A stretch of 64,000 bases of DNA from positions 1,959,001-2,023,000 of the forward strand of contig NZ_CP113056.1 of assembly GCF_026625645.1 (NCBI RefSeq), written 5' to 3'. Position 1 is the stretch's first letter, and each line of letters starts with the position of its first letter. Position numbers and translations under genes: made by a program. This stretch comes from Ancylobacter sp. SL191 (GTDB lineage Bacteria; Pseudomonadota; Alphaproteobacteria; Rhizobiales; Xanthobacteraceae). Under the pieces are notes generated by a model. That model was given only the letters and a program-made list of their open reading frames with translations, was not told the origin of the DNA and ran no database searches. Positions 62,438 through 64,000 of this stretch are shown in pieces.

Positions 62438-63022
62438 CGAGCTGGGTCTCTGATGCCGGTACACCGCCGGTGGGGTCACCCCGGTTCGGGTACAGGCGGG
62501 TCCATCGCCTAACTATCCGCCATTCCGGCTCCGTTCGGGCTTGGCCATTTCGGCATGAGCCTTTCGGGAGTGGGAGCGTCGGGAAAACCTGTCCCGGATC
62601 GACGGCGACCCGACGACAGCCGAAGCCTTCAGGCTTCCGCGCGCCGAGGGTCGCCAGCGACCACTGGACGTCCTGCCATGGGAGCGCATCGTCAAGATGC
62701 CCCGCGACCGGCCAAGCCGGCTGCGAACGATTGAAACCGATCACCCGGCCCCAATCCGGCGAGCGCAACGTCGCGCTTCAGCCATTCCCATGCTTCATCG
62801 TGCAACCAAGGCCGCACCGATAAAACCGTGAAGCATTCTGACCCTGAAACAATCGACGCATCCTCAAGGGGGTCGTCGCCTAACGCCATCACAACGTCTC
62901 TCGGGAGACGCTGCAGACAGGATCGCTATGTGGCGGATGATGTCTCGGGTCGATTCCTATTCTGGACACTAGTCGGTTCGATACCTCGTTCCAAGAGCTT
63001 TTTTGCCACAGACCCAGTAAAA
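62438..63022. other. Gene-free region before the DUF4167 gene
   Basis: The 585-base gap has more mixed composition than its neighbours. It contains a nested hairpin (GGCGACCC/GGGTCGCC at 62604-62611 and 62648-62655 with inner GAAGCC/GGCTTC at 62622-62637) and a second hairpin (CGTCTC/GAGACG around 62894-62909). A 66-codon minus-strand frame ending at 62692 has a protein-like stretch (RPWLHDEAWEWLKRDV) but no clear ribosome site, so I leave it unannotated. The promoter of the DUF4167 gene must be here. Confidence 0.45.
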
Positions 63023-63874
63023 TCAGGCCGGAGCCGTCACGATGGCGCGGGCGACATCGCCCAGATCGCGCCGTGCCGGCCCGTCCGCCGGAACGCCGCT
63101 CGCCGCGAGCAGGGCCACCACATCGGTCTCCTGGCCGATGCCGAGTTCCAGGATCGCCCGCCCTCCCGGCGCCAGAAGACGCGGCAGGGCGGCGGTGATG
63201 GCGCGGTAGGCGTCGAGCCCGTCGGCACCGCCGTCGAGCGCCAGAAGCGGGTCGTGCGTGCGCACTTCCACCTCCAGCGTGGGTATATCCGTGCTGGCAA
63301 TATAAGGCGGATTGGAGACCACGAGGTCGAAGCGGCCGGAAATGCCTGCGTCCCAGGCGCCGACGAGGATCGCCGCGCGATCGGCCAGCCCGAGCCGCTC
63401 CAGATTCGCCCGCGCCTGCCGCGCGGCGCCTTCGGACAGATCGACACCCAGCCCCCACGCCGCCGGATATTCGCTGAGCAGCGCCGCGAGGATGGCGCCC
63501 GAGCCGGTGCCGAGATCGAGGATGCGCAGGGCGCGGGTATGGTCGGGAAACGCCTCTAGCCCCGCCTCGATCAGCGTCTCGGTGTCGGGCCGTGGCACCA
63601 GCGTGTCCGGTGCGAGCGCGAAATCGAGGCTCCAGAATTCGCGGTGGCCGGTCAGGCGGGCCAGCGGCTCACCGCTGGCCCGCCGGGTGGCGAGGGATTC
63701 GAGGCGCGCCGCGTCATCGTCCGCGACAGCGACATCGTCGCGAGCCACCAGATCGAGATCGGAGAGACCGAGCGCCGCCCGCAGCAGGGCGCGGGCTTCG
63801 CGCTCGGGCGTGTCCAGTCCGGCCGCGGCAAAGCGCGCCGCGAGCGTCCGAAGCAGGTCCGCCCGGCGGTTCAC
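63023..63874 (-). CDS. prmC: Peptide chain release factor N5-glutamine methyltransferase
   Basis: PrmC methylates the GGQ glutamine of release factors. The 283-residue protein has an N-terminal helical domain (1-90), the SAM-binding [11 protein letters not shown] (118-128) and the catalytic NPPY (188-191). It begins with GTG at 63874, overlapping the prfA stop by four bases, the usual prfA-prmC pair. Confidence 0.96.
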   Translation of the reverse strand: MNRRADLLRTLAARFAAAGLDTPEREARALLRAALGLSDLDLVARDDVAVADDDAARLESLATRRASGEPLARLTGHREFWSLDFALAPDTLVPRPDTETLIEAGLEAFPDHTRALRILDLGTGSGAILAALLSEYPAAWGLGVDLSEGAARQARANLERLGLADRAAILVGAWDAGISGRFDLVVSNPPYIASTDIPTLEVEVRTHDPLLALDGGADGLDAYRAITAALPRLLAPGGRAILELGIGQETDVVALLAASGVPADGPARRDLGDVARAIVTAPA

Positions 63875-64000
63875 CGCTCACCCCAGCCGGCGCTCTCCGC
63901 TTCCGCCAGCAACGCAGCCTGATATTCGGTGGTCAGCGCCTCGACCAGCTCGCCCAGCCCCTCGCCGGCGACGATTTCCGGCAGCTTGTAGAGGGTGAGG
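63871..64000 (-). CDS. prfA: Peptide chain release factor 1, C-terminal end
   Basis: Only the last 42 residues are in the window (stop at 63873-63871), starting in [22 protein letters not shown] and ending in [18 protein letters not shown]. This matches the end of RF1, after the GGQ domain. It overlaps prmC by four bases. The gene continues beyond position 64000, so the GGQ and PxT motifs cannot be seen. Confidence 0.9.
   Translation of the reverse strand, partial: LTLYKLPEIVAGEGLGELVEALTTEYQAALLAEAESAGWGER

Noticed and set aside
61097..62512. A 471-codon plus-strand frame opposite the DUF4167 gene with hydrophobic repeats
   Set aside because: The repeats read as the complement of the RDRDN units; the minus-strand reading is the known family.
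62971..62990. TTCGATACC resembling a tRNA T loop
   Set aside because: The flanking bases do not pair into a T arm and no acceptor or anticodon stem can be drawn.

Overview
The window is a GC-rich stretch of ordinary chromosome from an alphaproteobacterium. CobS/CobT cobaltochelatase, a DUF1178-type hydrolase partner, an IalB-family protein, DUF930 and DUF4167 proteins, PhaR, a CcmCDG cluster and the leuC...leuD...leuB arrangement all point to the order Hyphomicrobiales (Rhizobiales). The gene mix and very high GC are compatible with Xanthobacteraceae (Ancylobacter/Starkeya type); that family-level guess is inference. I see no rRNA, tRNA, CRISPR array, insertion sequence or prophage.

Layout. 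1-2233: end of a mitofilin-like gene and hemY, closed by a terminator. 2234-3097: a gene-free block with stacked hairpins, a minus-strand terminator and a cluster of REP-like repeats. 3098-7063 (minus): DnaJ-like protein, cobS, cobT. 7174-10571: bolA, then aroK-aroB-corC on the minus strand. 10759-16030: a small membrane protein with xerD, a secreted hypothetical, accA and an L,D-transpeptidase-type lipoprotein. 16300-20945: secA with a coupled NTF2-like gene, and a parvulin isomerase. 21107-27428: argJ-mutT, an acetyltransferase, a methyltransferase divergent from comF, grxC, a Nit-family amidase and DUF1178. 27560-31131: ccmC-ccmD-ccmG, a DUF930 protein and a truncated pyruvate-kinase-like protein. 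31412-36187: ffh, rpsP, rimM, trmD, rplS. 36208-47212: SDR/AraC pair, leuC, a minimal zinc protease, cytochrome b561, leuD, RidA, a ribbon-helix-helix protein, a glyoxalase-family protein, a two-gene FAD dehydrogenase and leuB. 47239-53059: prenyl synthase, mtgA, rpmF, a DUF900 lipoprotein hydrolase and a degenerate-GGDEF/EAL protein. 53125-55991: phaR divergent from phaA-phaB. 56101-64000: DMT transporter, DUF985 cupin and gloB, IalB, YkvA, thpR, MOSC, DUF4167, prmC and the end of prfA.

How the genes work together. Most of the window is housekeeping: translation (ffh, rpsP, rimM, trmD, rplS, rpmF, prfA/prmC), secretion and envelope (secA, parvulin, mtgA, L,D-transpeptidase), amino-acid synthesis (aroKB, argJ, leuCDB), cytochrome c maturation, cobalamin cobalt insertion and polyhydroxybutyrate precursor supply. 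Many minus- and plus-strand neighbours overlap by 1-4 bases (secA/NTF2, aroK/aroB, ccmD/ccmG, Nit/DUF1178, small ORF/xerD, prfA/prmC), which suggests translational coupling.

Most worth a second look: the dehydrogenase pair at 43657-45780, which carries the small-subunit/catalytic-subunit order and Cys spacing known from FAD-dependent glucose dehydrogenases but has no cytochrome subunit next to it; the pyruvate-kinase-like protein with a new N-terminal region and no C-terminal domain; a possible minus-strand transcript ending at 2321; a ccmCDG cluster without ccmAB; and several strong inverted repeats in leaders (5271-5297, 38339-38389, 40847-40863, 42663-42690, 47554-47581, 58958-59020).
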